Assembly (NCBI GenBank): GCA_027489065.1
Contig: JAIYAM010000009.1
Coordinates: forward strand, 62,001 to 126,000
Origin: Erythrobacteraceae bacterium
GTDB lineage: Bacteria; Pseudomonadota; Alphaproteobacteria; Sphingomonadales; Sphingomonadaceae
DNA: 64,000 nt
Direction: 5' to 3'
Below, one piece after another: positions 46,758-55,525 of this stretch. Every line of letters begins with the position of its first letter. The first letter of the stretch is position 1. The translations under genes were made by a program, and so were the position numbers. The notes beneath the pieces were generated by a model. That model ran no database searches, was not told the DNA's origin, and was given only the letters and a program-made list of their open reading frames with translations.

Positions 46758-47387
46758 ATGGCCCTGACCGAGATCTTCCTTTCCGCTTTCGTCACGCTGT
46801 TCGTGGTGATCGACCCGCCGGGGTGCGCGCCGATCTATGCCGGGCTGACGAAGGGCGCGAGTGCCGCACAGGCGCGCAGCATGGCGCTGCGGGCAACGAT
46901 GATCGCGGGCGCCATCCTGCTGGTCTTTGCGCTGTTCGGGCAGGAGCTGCTCGGGGCGCTGCATATCGAGCTGGACTCGTTCCGCATCGCGGGCGGGCTC
47001 ATGCTGTTCTTCATCGCCTTCGACATGGTTTTCGAAAAGCGTACCCAACGCCGCGAGGAACGCGCCGAGAAGATCGCCGCCACTCCCGAGATCGAGGACG
47101 TCTCGGTCTTCCCGATGGCGATGCCGATGCTCGCCGGGCCGGGTGCGATTGCGGCGGTGATGCTGCTGATGAACGAGGCCGAGGGCTGGGCGGAGAAGGG
47201 CCAGGTGCTGGGCGCGCTGGTCGCGGTGCTGGCGATCACCGCAGCAGCGCTGGTCGCGGCCGGGCCGCTGATCCGTCTGCTCGGCGACAAGGTCGAGGCG
47301 GTCATTACCCGGCTTCTGGGCGTTCTGCTCGCCGCGCTTGCGGCGCAATATGTCATCGACGGGCTGAAGGGCAGCTTCGGCATCTAG
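46758..47387 (+). CDS. MarC family integral membrane protein
   Basis: This 209-residue membrane protein begins MALTEIFLSAFVTLFVVIDP. The MarC/YhgN pattern includes FVVIDPPGCAPIYAGLT, FRIAGGLMLFFIAFDMVF, and the central VFPMAMPMLAGPGAIAAVML. Six transmembrane segments are suggested. The family was long linked to multiple antibiotic resistance by name only; its transport activity is unknown. A cytoplasmic charged loop (KRTQRREERAEKIAATPE) separates the halves. Confidence 0.88.
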   Translation: MALTEIFLSAFVTLFVVIDPPGCAPIYAGLTKGASAAQARSMALRATMIAGAILLVFALFGQELLGALHIELDSFRIAGGLMLFFIAFDMVFEKRTQRREERAEKIAATPEIEDVSVFPMAMPMLAGPGAIAAVMLLMNEAEGWAEKGQVLGALVAVLAITAAALVAAGPLIRLLGDKVEAVITRLLGVLLAALAAQYVIDGLKGSFGI

Positions 47388-47441
47388 ATTGCCGGCTCTC
47401 GTCGCCTTAAGACCCACCGGTCAGACAGATAAGGATTTCTT

Positions 47442-48494
47442 GTGATCAAGCATTTCGGCGGTTCGCTGCTGTTCACTCTCGCAGGCCTCGCGGTCGGCGC
47501 CTGGTATGGCTGGGAGCTGACCGGCACCTTGAACGGCGTGCTGGGCATCGTGTGGATCTGCGCAGTGCTCGCCGTGCTCGAAGTCTCGCTGTCCTTCGAC
47601 AATGCGGCCGTCAACGCGTCGATCCTCAAGGACATGGACCCGGTCTGGCAGCACCGCTTCCTCACCTGGGGGATCGCCATCGCGGTGTTCGGGATGCGGA
47701 TCGTCTTCCCGCTCTTGATCGTGATGGTCGCAGCGTCGCTCGGCCCGGTCGAGGCGCTGCAACTCGCGCTCAACGAGCCGGTCAAGTATCAGGCCATCGT
47801 CAGCGACGCCCACATCGGTTTGATGGGCTTCGGCGGGGCGTTCCTCGGGATGGTGGGCCTCAAGTACTTCTTCGATTCCGACAAGGAAGTGAACTGGATC
47901 GAGGCGATCGAGCGTCCGCTCGCCAAGGTCGCCAATATCGAGGCGATCGCCATCGGCGTGGTGCTGGCCGGCACCTGGGCGACCTCGGCGATGCTTGCGC
48001 CTGCCGACGCGCACACCTTCCTGATCGCAGCTATCGCGGGCCTGCTGACCTATCTCGCGGTCGAAATCGTCAACCACCTGCTCGAACCGCCCACGCCCAC
48101 CACCGGCGATGTGGCGAAGGCCGGGTTCGGCGCGTTCCTGTACCTCGAAGTGCTCGATGCGAGCTTCTCCTTCGACGGGGTGATCGGCGCCTTCGCGCTC
48201 ACCAACAACCTCATTGTCATCGCCATCGGTCTCGGCATCGGGGCGATGTTCGTGCGGTCGATGACGATCTTCCTCGTCCACAAGGGCACGATGAGCGAAT
48301 ACCGCTATCTCGAACACGGCGCCTTCTATGCGATCATCGCGCTGGCGGTGATCATGTACCTCAACACCTTCGCGCATATTTCGGAGGTGATCACCGGGCT
48401 GATCGGTGCGGTGCTGATCGGGCTGGCGTTCTGGTCCTCGGTGCGCTGGAACAAGGCCAATGCGGGCGAGAACCCGGAGGATGCGCTGGCTTGA
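47442..48494 (+). CDS. DUF475 (TerC-like) membrane protein
   Basis: This 350-residue protein starts at a GTG with AAGGA 6 nt before. It has eight or so membrane segments. Two related acidic membrane motifs are visible: VLEVSLSFDNAAVNASILKD and LYLEVLDASFSFDGVIGAFA. These are the conserved SFDN/SFDG repeats of DUF475 and TerC proteins, likely metal-coordinating. TerC relatives are associated with tellurite resistance and metal export (e.g. Mn). The following small gene overlaps the stop. Confidence 0.88.
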   Translation: MIKHFGGSLLFTLAGLAVGAWYGWELTGTLNGVLGIVWICAVLAVLEVSLSFDNAAVNASILKDMDPVWQHRFLTWGIAIAVFGMRIVFPLLIVMVAASLGPVEALQLALNEPVKYQAIVSDAHIGLMGFGGAFLGMVGLKYFFDSDKEVNWIEAIERPLAKVANIEAIAIGVVLAGTWATSAMLAPADAHTFLIAAIAGLLTYLAVEIVNHLLEPPTPTTGDVAKAGFGAFLYLEVLDASFSFDGVIGAFALTNNLIVIAIGLGIGAMFVRSMTIFLVHKGTMSEYRYLEHGAFYAIIALAVIMYLNTFAHISEVITGLIGAVLIGLAFWSSVRWNKANAGENPEDALA

Positions 48495-48781
48495 CCCGCG
48501 CGGGGCTGCTCGCCGGTGTGGTGCTGGCGGCGGGACTGACGCTCGCCGCCCTGCTCGGCTTTCTGCTTCTGATGGGTGATTGCTGGGTGTCGAACCACAC
48601 GCCCGAGGCAAGGCGGCTTTGCGACATGGAAAAGCGCAGTGAAGTCTTTGCCTATCTCTTAACGGCGCCCACCATGTGGCTGACGGGTGTGGTGCTTGCG
48701 ATCCGCAAGCGCCGTTTCGCTTTGCCGATCGGACTGCTCAGCGGCCCCGTATGCTTCGCCGCAGCGGGAGCCCTCTTCTAG
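48491..48781 (+). CDS. Small membrane protein, unknown
   Basis: This 96-residue protein starts at a TTG that overlaps the DUF475 stop (TTGA). It has a hydrophobic N-terminal segment (AGVVLAAGLTLAALLGFLLL), a short loop with two cysteines (GDCWVSNHTPEARRLCDMEK) and two further hydrophobic stretches (YLLTAPTMWLTGVVLAI). The family is unknown. Coupling suggests a function with the DUF475 protein. The stop shares the CTAG tetranucleotide with the convergent YciI gene. Confidence 0.6.
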   Translation: MTRAGLLAGVVLAAGLTLAALLGFLLLMGDCWVSNHTPEARRLCDMEKRSEVFAYLLTAPTMWLTGVVLAIRKRRFALPIGLLSGPVCFAAAGALF

Positions 48782-49065
48782 GCCCAGTCGCCCAGCAGCG
48801 GCGAGAACTCGTCGACGCGGATCAGCTGCCACACCCCGCCGGTGAGATAGGGATCGTCGGCAAGGATCGCGCGGGCGGCGGCCTCATCCGCGGCCTTCAC
48901 GATCAGGAGCGAGCCGATGATCAACCCGTCCGCCCGCTTCAGCGGCCCGACGATCACGAAGTGCTCGGCATTGGCGTGGATGAATTCGAGGTGCTTGGGC
49001 CGGTGAATTGCGCGCAGGCGTCCGCCGTCCTCTCCGTCGCGGCAGTGGAAGCAGAACATCCGCAT
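48778..49065 (-). CDS. YciI family protein
   Basis: This 95-residue protein begins MRMFCFHCRDGEDGGRLRAI. It has the ferredoxin-like YciI fold: HRPKHLEFIHANAEHFVIVG, then LKRADGLIIGSLLIVKAADE and DDPYLTGGVWQLIRVDEFSP. The conserved His (RPKHLEF) and Asp (DDPY) residues are present. YciI-like proteins are small dimeric enzymes or accessory proteins with few assigned reactions. The gene is divergent from putA. Confidence 0.85.
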   Translation of the reverse strand: MRMFCFHCRDGEDGGRLRAIHRPKHLEFIHANAEHFVIVGPLKRADGLIIGSLLIVKAADEAAARAILADDPYLTGGVWQLIRVDEFSPLLGDWA

Positions 49066-49230
49066 GATCGTGTGAGGTCCCCGTTGGTCGCGACAGCTAT
49101 TTGCGTGCGGGCGAGGCTAACCGCAGGCGACACGGCGATCAAGCCCAAGGGACCAAGGCCGACCGTTGCAAAACCCGTGCTTGAAGCGCAGCCTCATGCC
49201 GTCCAGAGCGCCGCCTTACGCCCCCGAATC

Positions 49231-49244
49231 GTTTCAGGTGAAAC
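49231..49244. other. parS-like sequence with one mismatch
   Basis: GTTTCAGGTGAAAC differs from the 14-bp parS core GTTTCACGTGAAAC by one base at the centre, which breaks perfect symmetry. It lies 4 nt before the putA start. Whether ParB binds is uncertain. Confidence 0.3.
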
Positions 49245-49247
49245 CAG

Positions 49248-52200
49248 ATGGCCGATTTCTCCCCCGCCGCTGCCCCCGTTTCCGGGATCGACCGCACCGA
49301 CCTGCGCCGCGCCTACCGTCAGGACGAGGAAGCGGCCATTGCCGAGCGGCTCGAGCAGGCGGCTCCGGCGGCGCGGGTGCACGAGGGCGCAGCGCGGCTC
49401 GCCATCGACCTGATCGAGGGCGCGCGGGGCAAGAAGGCCAGCGGCATCGACGCCTTCCTCCAGCAATACGGGCTCGACACCGAAGAAGGCATCGCGCTGA
49501 TGTGCCTTGCCGAGGCGCTGCTGCGGGTGCCCGATGCGGCGACGGCTGACGCGCTGATCAAGGACAAGATCGGCAGCATCGACTGGGGCGATCACCTCGG
49601 CGAAAGCTCATCGACCTTCGTCAACGCAGCGACCTTCTCGCTGATGCTGACCGGCGAAGTCCTCGATCCGCCGGATGCGCGGCAGAAGGGGCTGGGGAGC
49701 GCCTTCAAGCGGGCGATGAACCGGCTGGGCGAGCCCGTGATCCGCACCGCGACCGGCCAGGCGATGAAGATCCTTGGGGGCCAATTCGTGTTCGGTCGCA
49801 CTATCGACGAGGCGCTGAAGCGTGCTGCACCCGAACGCGCGCGGGGGATCACCCACTCGTTCGACATGCTCGGCGAGGCGGCGATGACCTTTGCCGATGC
49901 CGAGAAGTATCGGCTTTCCTATGAGGCCGCGCTCGCACGGCTGGCGCGCGAGGCGGGGGCCGGGGTCGCCGGATCGCCCGGCATCTCGGTCAAGCTCTCG
50001 GCGCTGCACCCGAAGTACACCTTCTTCAACGCGAGCGAGGCCCGCGCGGCGATGGTGCCGATGGTGAAGGCGCTCGCGATCAAGGCGCGGGATGCCGATA
50101 TCCACTTCACCATCGACGCCGAAGAGGCCGAGCGTCTCGAACTCAGTCTCGACATCATCGAGGAACTGGTCGCCGACGACGAACTGTTCCGCCGCCCCGA
50201 CGGCAGCCGGTGGGAGGGCTTCGGCCTCGCCATTCAGGCCTACCAGAAGCGGGGCGTGGCGGTGTGCGACTGGGCGGGCAAGGTGGCGCGGCGGCACGGG
50301 CGCAAGCTCTTCGTGCGGCTGGTCAAGGGCGCGTACTGGGACAGCGAGGTGAAGCTTTCGCAGGTCGGCGGCTACGCCGATTACCCGGTGTTCACCCGCA
50401 AGGTCGCCACGGATGTGAGCTACCTCGCCTGCGCCGCGCGCCTGTTCGAGCATGCCGACGTGATCCGGCCTGCCTTTGCCACGCACAACGCCTACACGAT
50501 CGGGGCGATCAAGCAGCTGGCGGCGGGTCGTCCTTTTGAGTTTCAGCGCCTCCACGGCATGGGCGAGGAGGTCTACGACGCGCTCCATGCGCTGGAGGGC
50601 AACCAGCGCACGCCGGTGCGGATTTACGCGCCGGTCGGGGGGCACAAGGAGCTGCTCGCCTATCTGGTGCGCCGCCTGCTCGAGAACGGGGCGAACACCA
50701 GCTTCGTCAACCGCATGGGCGACGCCGACATTCCGGCCGAGGAGCTGGTAGGCGATCCCGTCGCCGAGCTCGCCGCGATGCAGCCGCGCCGCAATCCGGC
50801 GATTCCGCTGCCGAGGGACATCTTCGGCAAGCGCCAGAACAGCGCGGGCGTCGACCTCAGCGATCCGCTGGTGCGCGAGCCGCTGATGGCGCGGCTGGAT
50901 GATCTCGCGAGCAAGCTCTGGACCGCCGAGCCCACATCGGGCGGTGCCGGAGTTGTGACCACCATCACCTCGCCGCAGGACCGCAGCCAGCAGGTCGGCA
51001 CGGTGCGCGCCGCCACGGCGCAAGAGATCGACGCCGCCTTCAGTCGCGCCGCCGCGATCCAGCCCGGTTGGGACGCGCTGGGCGGAGAGGCCCGCGCGCT
51101 GCTGCTCGAAGAAGCGGCCAACCTGTTCGAGGCCAACACCTCCGAATTCCTGAGCCTCTGCCAGCGCGAAGCGGGCAAGACGCTGCTCGATTCTGTGCTC
51201 GAACTGCGCGAGGCGGTCGACTTCTTGCGCTTCTACGCAGCCGAAGCGCGCCGGCAATTTGCCGCGCCGATCATGCTCCCCGGGCCGACGGGCGAGGAGA
51301 ACAGCCTGATGCTCCACGGGCGCGGGGTGTTCGTCACCATCGCGCCGTGGAACTTCCCGCTGGCGATCTTCATCGGCATGGCCTCGGCGGCGCTTGCGGC
51401 GGGTAACACGGTGCTGGCCAAGCCCGCCCCGCAGACCCCGCTGATCGCCGCGCTCGCGATCAAGCTGTGCCATCAGGCGGGCATCCCGCCGGAAGCCTTG
51501 CAGCTCATCCCCGGCGGCAGCGACGTCGGCGCGGCCCTGACCGCCGACCCGCGCCTTGCGGGCGTCGCCTTCACCGGATCGACGGCCACAGCCCGCGCCA
51601 TCAACCGCACACTTGCCAACCGCGACGGGCCGATCGCCACGCTGATCGCCGAGACCGGCGGGCAGAACGCCATGATCGTCGACAGCTCCGCGCTCCCCGA
51701 ACAGGTGGTGCGCGATGTGCTGGGGAGCGCTTTCCAGAGCGCGGGCCAACGCTGTTCGGCGCTCCGGGTGCTCTACCTGCAGGAAGACATCGCCGGACCC
51801 GTGCTGGACATGATCCGCGGCGGGTTCGAAGCGCTCACCATCGGCGATCCGGCCGATCTCGCCACCGATGTCGGCCCGGTGATCGACGAGGCGGCGCGCG
51901 CACGGCTCGAGGCGCACATCGCGGACTGCGAGGCGAAGGGGTTTGCCGTCACCCGCCTGCCGCTCCCGGCGCACAGTGCGGGCGGCTGCTTCGTCGCGCC
52001 GACGATCATCGAATTGCCGTCGGCCCACGTGCTGACGGAGGAGAACTTCGGCCCCGTGCTCCACGTGGTGCGCTTCAAGGCGGGCGAGCTGGCGCAGGTC
52101 GTGGCGGACATCAACGCGACGGGCTACGGCCTGACGCTCGGCCTCCACAGCCGCATCGCCGAAACTCGCCGCTTCGTGCAGGCGCATGCCCGCGTCGGCA

Positions 52201-52388
52201 ACTTCTATGTCAACCGCAACCAGATCGGCGCGGTGGTGGAAAGCCAGCCCTTCGGCGGCGAGGGCCTTTCGGGCACCGGACCCAAAGCGGGCGGCCCGCA
52301 CTACCTTGCGCGCTTCGCGACCGAGCGGGTGACCACCATCGACACCACCGCAGCGGGCGGCAACGCCAGCCTGCTGGCGGCGGGATAG
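49248..52388 (+). CDS. putA: Bifunctional proline dehydrogenase / P5C dehydrogenase PutA
   Basis: This 1046-residue enzyme oxidises proline to glutamate in two linked steps. The proline dehydrogenase half (about 60-480) contains GISVKLSALHPKYTFFNASE, FTIDAEEAERLELSLDI, LFVRLVKGAYWDSEVKLSQ and TPVRIYAPVGGHKELLAYLV. The aldehyde dehydrogenase half (about 560-1030) has VTIAPWNFPLAIFIG, LIAETGGQNAMIVDSS (Glu) and FQSAGQRCSALRVLYLQ (catalytic Cys). Length fits type A PutA. There is no obvious N-terminal ribbon-helix-helix, so it is not itself a repressor. The 182-nt leader holds the divergent promoter. Confidence 0.95.
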   Translation: MADFSPAAAPVSGIDRTDLRRAYRQDEEAAIAERLEQAAPAARVHEGAARLAIDLIEGARGKKASGIDAFLQQYGLDTEEGIALMCLAEALLRVPDAATADALIKDKIGSIDWGDHLGESSSTFVNAATFSLMLTGEVLDPPDARQKGLGSAFKRAMNRLGEPVIRTATGQAMKILGGQFVFGRTIDEALKRAAPERARGITHSFDMLGEAAMTFADAEKYRLSYEAALARLAREAGAGVAGSPGISVKLSALHPKYTFFNASEARAAMVPMVKALAIKARDADIHFTIDAEEAERLELSLDIIEELVADDELFRRPDGSRWEGFGLAIQAYQKRGVAVCDWAGKVARRHGRKLFVRLVKGAYWDSEVKLSQVGGYADYPVFTRKVATDVSYLACAARLFEHADVIRPAFATHNAYTIGAIKQLAAGRPFEFQRLHGMGEEVYDALHALEGNQRTPVRIYAPVGGHKELLAYLVRRLLENGANTSFVNRMGDADIPAEELVGDPVAELAAMQPRRNPAIPLPRDIFGKRQNSAGVDLSDPLVREPLMARLDDLASKLWTAEPTSGGAGVVTTITSPQDRSQQVGTVRAATAQEIDAAFSRAAAIQPGWDALGGEARALLLEEAANLFEANTSEFLSLCQREAGKTLLDSVLELREAVDFLRFYAAEARRQFAAPIMLPGPTGEENSLMLHGRGVFVTIAPWNFPLAIFIGMASAALAAGNTVLAKPAPQTPLIAALAIKLCHQAGIPPEALQLIPGGSDVGAALTADPRLAGVAFTGSTATARAINRTLANRDGPIATLIAETGGQNAMIVDSSALPEQVVRDVLGSAFQSAGQRCSALRVLYLQEDIAGPVLDMIRGGFEALTIGDPADLATDVGPVIDEAARARLEAHIADCEAKGFAVTRLPLPAHSAGGCFVAPTIIELPSAHVLTEENFGPVLHVVRFKAGELAQVVADINATGYGLTLGLHSRIAETRRFVQAHARVGNFYVNRNQIGAVVESQPFGGEGLSGTGPKAGGPHYLARFATERVTTIDTTAAGGNASLLAAG

Positions 52389-52398
52389 ACCCCGCAGC

Positions 52399-53103
52399 AT
52401 GGCGCGCAGCTTCAAGGTCGCAAGCTACAACATCCACAAGGGTGTCGGCACCGATCGCAAGCGCGATCCGGCGCGCATCCTGCGGGTCTTGCAGGAGGTC
52501 GATGCGGATATCGTGTGCCTGCAGGAGGCGGACCTCAGGTTCGGCACCCGGGCAAGCGTGCTGCCGCGCTTCCTGATCGAGAGCCACACCGATTACGTCC
52601 CCGTGCCGCTGGACGTGCAGCACGATTCGATGGGCTGGCACGGCAATGCGATCCTCGTGCGTGCCGGGATCGCGGTGGAGAGCCACGACATCATCCACAT
52701 CCCCTGCCTCGAACCGCGCGGGGTGGTGACAGCGACCCTCGACCTCGGCGGCGCGAGCGTGAGTGTGTTCGGGATGCACCTCGACCTGTCGGGCCTGTGG
52801 CGGGTGCGGCAGGCCCGCGCCATCGCCGCGCTCGCCGATGCGGCGCGGAGCCAGCGGCCGACGGTGCTGATGGGAGACCTCAACGAATGGCGCGCCAACT
52901 CGGGTGCTTTTCGCGAGTTCGGCAAGCATTTCACCGTGCTCGACCCCGGCCCCAGCTTCCATAGTCGCCGTCCGGTGGGCAGGCTCGACCGGATCATGCA
53001 TTGCGGCGCGCTGGCGGTGACGGACTGCGGCGTGCACCGGAGTGCGCTGGCGGCTGCGGCGTCGGATCACCTGCCGGTGTGGGCGGAGTTCACCGCCGGG
53101 TAA
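52399..53103 (+). CDS. Endonuclease/exonuclease/phosphatase (EEP) family protein
   Basis: This 234-residue protein begins MARSFKVASYNIHKGVGTDR. EEP family motifs are ASYNIHKGVG, DADIVCLQEADLRFG (metal-binding Glu), GMHLDLSGLWRVRQ, VLMGDLNEWRANS (catalytic Asp/Asn) and ASDHLPVWAEF (Asp-His). No signal peptide is visible. Members act on DNA, lipids or inositol phosphates, and eye inspection cannot decide. It follows putA by 10 nt and may be co-transcribed. Confidence 0.88.
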   Translation: MARSFKVASYNIHKGVGTDRKRDPARILRVLQEVDADIVCLQEADLRFGTRASVLPRFLIESHTDYVPVPLDVQHDSMGWHGNAILVRAGIAVESHDIIHIPCLEPRGVVTATLDLGGASVSVFGMHLDLSGLWRVRQARAIAALADAARSQRPTVLMGDLNEWRANSGAFREFGKHFTVLDPGPSFHSRRPVGRLDRIMHCGALAVTDCGVHRSALAAAASDHLPVWAEFTAG

Positions 53104-53152
53104 TCCGCTCTGCCTGATGATCGGCACGGATTCGAACCGAAGGAGAAGAGCG

Positions 53153-53551
53153 ATGATGCGCAAGTCGGCTGCCGGGCTGCTGCTCACAGGGCTAATGATC
53201 GCAGCGGGTGCACATGCCGAGCAGCCGGTTTCGCGCGCGGCACCGACCGCCCGGGCCAGCCCCGCGCCAGCCCCCTTGCCGGACCCGAACTATGGCCTCC
53301 CCGGAGCACCGAGTGAGCGGGCCTTCAGGGCGCGCGCCAATCTTGAGGCTTTGCTTCAGGGGCGCATCTTCACCAGCGATCTCTCGCCGCAGGAGCTGCA
53401 GGACGTGATCGACTTCGACCGCATGGTGCGCGGCGCGGCGACGACGGACAATCGCTCGACCCGGCAGCGTTGCGTCGACGAGGAGGTGCGCCGCAATGGC
53501 GGCAATCCGACCCGCCTCGCCTGGGAGGTGATCCGGATGAAGTGCCGGTGA
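53153..53551 (+). CDS. Secreted small protein, unknown
   Basis: This 132-residue protein starts at MMRKSAAGLLLTGLMIAAGA, with GGAGA 8 nt upstream of the first ATG. A signal peptide ends near AGAHA. The mature part has a proline/alanine-rich linker (ASPAPAPLPDPNYGLPGAPS) and a helical region with DLSPQELQDVIDFDRMV, then QRCVDEEVRRNGGNPTRLAW with a cysteine pair (C in QRC and MKC). Function unknown. It is probably periplasmic. Confidence 0.75.
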   Translation: MMRKSAAGLLLTGLMIAAGAHAEQPVSRAAPTARASPAPAPLPDPNYGLPGAPSERAFRARANLEALLQGRIFTSDLSPQELQDVIDFDRMVRGAATTDNRSTRQRCVDEEVRRNGGNPTRLAWEVIRMKCR

Positions 53552-53622
53552 GCCGATAGGGAAGGGGGATAGAATCCGTCCCGCCCTTGCCCCGGCGCGC
53601 GGCATAGGGAATCCCTCATCGC

Positions 53623-54177
53623 ATGGCGATTCTCTCCGACAAATGGATCCGTACCCAGGCGCTCGAACATGGCATGATCGAGCCCTTCGTCGAAGCCCAG
53701 CGGCGCGACGGGGTGATCTCCTATGGCCTCTCGTCCTACGGCTATGACGCGCGGGTCGCGCCCGAGTTCAAGATCTTCACCAATGTCGATTCCTCGGTGG
53801 TCGATCCCAAGCAGTTCGACCCCAGGAGCTTCGTCGACCGCGAGACCGATTGCTGCATCATCCCGCCCAACAGCTTCGCGCTGGCCCGCACGGTCGAGTA
53901 CTTCCGCGTGCCCGAGGACGTGCTGGTCATCTGCCTCGGCAAATCGACCTATGCGCGCTGCGGGATCATCGTGAACGTCACTCCGCTGGAGCCCGGCTGG
54001 GAAGGGCACGTGACGCTCGAATTCTCGAACACCACCCCGCTCCCGGCGAAGATCTACGCCAACGAGGGTGCGTGCCAGTTCCTGTTCCTGCAAGGCAACG
54101 AACGCTGCGAGACAAGCTACAAGGACCGCGCCGGCAAATACATGGGCCAGCGCGGGGTGACGCTGCCCAGACTTTAG
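53623..54177 (+). CDS. dcd: dCTP deaminase
   Basis: This 184-residue enzyme deaminates dCTP to dUTP for thymidylate synthesis. It begins [20 protein letters not shown] and shows the family blocks [54 protein letters not shown] and the catalytic Glu in [20 protein letters not shown], followed by [10 protein letters not shown]. Length is normal. It stands alone with 72 nt before the next gene. Confidence 0.95.
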   Translation: MAILSDKWIRTQALEHGMIEPFVEAQRRDGVISYGLSSYGYDARVAPEFKIFTNVDSSVVDPKQFDPRSFVDRETDCCIIPPNSFALARTVEYFRVPEDVLVICLGKSTYARCGIIVNVTPLEPGWEGHVTLEFSNTTPLPAKIYANEGACQFLFLQGNERCETSYKDRAGKYMGQRGVTLPRL

Positions 54178-54249
54178 GGCCGCAGCTCTAGCCCCGCTCT
54201 GGACTTAGGCATCTCCCTCGCGCATCACTTCGCGCAAAGGAGACCAAGC

Positions 54250-55425
54250 ATGAGCACCCGCGAATTCGACATCATCGTCTATGGCGCGACCGGCTACACC
54301 GGGCGTCTGGTGGCGGAGTATCTCGCGCACCACTACGGCGCGCGCGAGGATGGCCCCAAGTGGGCGATGGCGGGCCGCAGCCTCGCCAAGCTCGAAGAGG
54401 TCCGCGACTTGATCGGCGCGCCTGCCTCCACCCCGCTGGTGGTCGCCAATGCCGATGACAGCACCGATCTCGAAGCGATGTGCGCGCGCACCCGTGTGGT
54501 GCTGACCACCGTCGGTCCGTACCAGCTTTATGGCGACAAGCTCGTGGCGGCCTGCGTCGCGACCGGCACCGACTATGCCGACCTGTGCGGCGAGCCGGCG
54601 TGGATGGCCGAGAAGATCGCCGAGCATCAGGCCGCTGCCGAAGCCTCGGGCGCGCGCATCTGCTTCTCCTCCGGCTTCGACTCCATCCCCTTCGACCTCG
54701 GCGTGATGATGACCCAGAAGGCCTGCGTGGAGCGGTTCGGGAAGCCTGCGCCGCGCATCCGGGGCCGCGTGCGGGCGATGCAGGGCACCTTCTCGGGCGG
54801 CACCGCGGCGAGCCTCGGCGCGACGATGAAGGCGGCCGCCAAAAGCCCCTCGCTGATCAACGTGCTGCGCAATCCCTTCGCGCTGACCCCGGGCTTCGAC
54901 GGGCCGGACCAGCCTTCGGGCATGATCCCTTCTTACGAGGAAGACCTCGGCAAGTGGTCCGCGCCCTTCGTCATGGCGCCGATCAACACCAAGAACGTGC
55001 ACCGCACCAACTTTCTGCTCGGCCACCCCTACGGCGCCGACTTCCAGTATGACGAGATGATGCTGACAAGCCCCGGCGAGGCGGGCAAGGCGGCCGCCAA
55101 TGCGGCGCTCGAATTCATGAAGAACCCGTTCGGCGCCAAGCCCCCCAAGCCGGGCGAAGGGCCGACCAAGGAAGAGCGCGAGAACGGCTTTTACGATGTC
55201 GTCTTCGTCGCCGACATGCCCAGCGGGGAGCGTCTGCAGTTCGGCGTCAAGGGCCGCTACGATCCGGGTTATGGTTCGACCTGCCGGATGCTGTCGGAAA
55301 CCGGGATCGCGCTGCTTTCCTGCACCAAGCCGGGCGGGATCGGCACGCCGGGCGCGTTCCTCGGCGAAGATCTGGTCAAGCGGCTCGAGGAGCACGCCGA
55401 ACTGACCTTCGCCGCCGAGAGCTGA
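54250..55425 (+). CDS. Saccharopine dehydrogenase-like NAD(P)-binding protein
   Basis: This 391-residue protein starts at MSTREFDIIVYGATGYTGRL, with AAAGGAGACC upstream. The Rossmann motif YGATGYTGRLVAEYL, AMAGRSLAKLEEVRDLIG, and TVGPYQLYGDKLVAACVATG match the saccharopine dehydrogenase-like/trans-acting enoyl reductase group. RICFSSGFDSIPFDLGVMMT is also typical. The mid part GTFSGGTAASLGATMK occurs in lipid-related members. A role in reducing an acyl or polyketide intermediate is possible, but the substrate is not deducible. Confidence 0.85.
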   Translation: MSTREFDIIVYGATGYTGRLVAEYLAHHYGAREDGPKWAMAGRSLAKLEEVRDLIGAPASTPLVVANADDSTDLEAMCARTRVVLTTVGPYQLYGDKLVAACVATGTDYADLCGEPAWMAEKIAEHQAAAEASGARICFSSGFDSIPFDLGVMMTQKACVERFGKPAPRIRGRVRAMQGTFSGGTAASLGATMKAAAKSPSLINVLRNPFALTPGFDGPDQPSGMIPSYEEDLGKWSAPFVMAPINTKNVHRTNFLLGHPYGADFQYDEMMLTSPGEAGKAAANAALEFMKNPFGAKPPKPGEGPTKEERENGFYDVVFVADMPSGERLQFGVKGRYDPGYGSTCRMLSETGIALLSCTKPGGIGTPGAFLGEDLVKRLEEHAELTFAAES

Positions 55426-55441
55426 TAGCGCCGCGCACATG

Positions 55442-55475
55442 AAAAAAGGGGCAGCCGGCGTGACCGACTGCCCCT
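55442..55475 (-). terminator. Intrinsic terminator of the TonB-dependent receptor gene
   Basis: On the minus strand a 12-bp stem (AGGGGCAG outer arm and its complement, extended inward by a wobble and three GC pairs) with a five-base loop is followed by six T. It lies 50 nt after the receptor stop codon. Confidence 0.8.
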
Positions 55476-55525
55476 GATTGCGACCCTCGCCCGGAGCGGG
55501 GGTTCTGGGGAGACCTCAAGGCAGG

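Noticed and set aside
49608..52415. 935-codon minus-strand frame opposite putA
   Set aside because: The putA frame carries all catalytic motifs on the plus strand; the antisense product is compositionally biased and motif-free.
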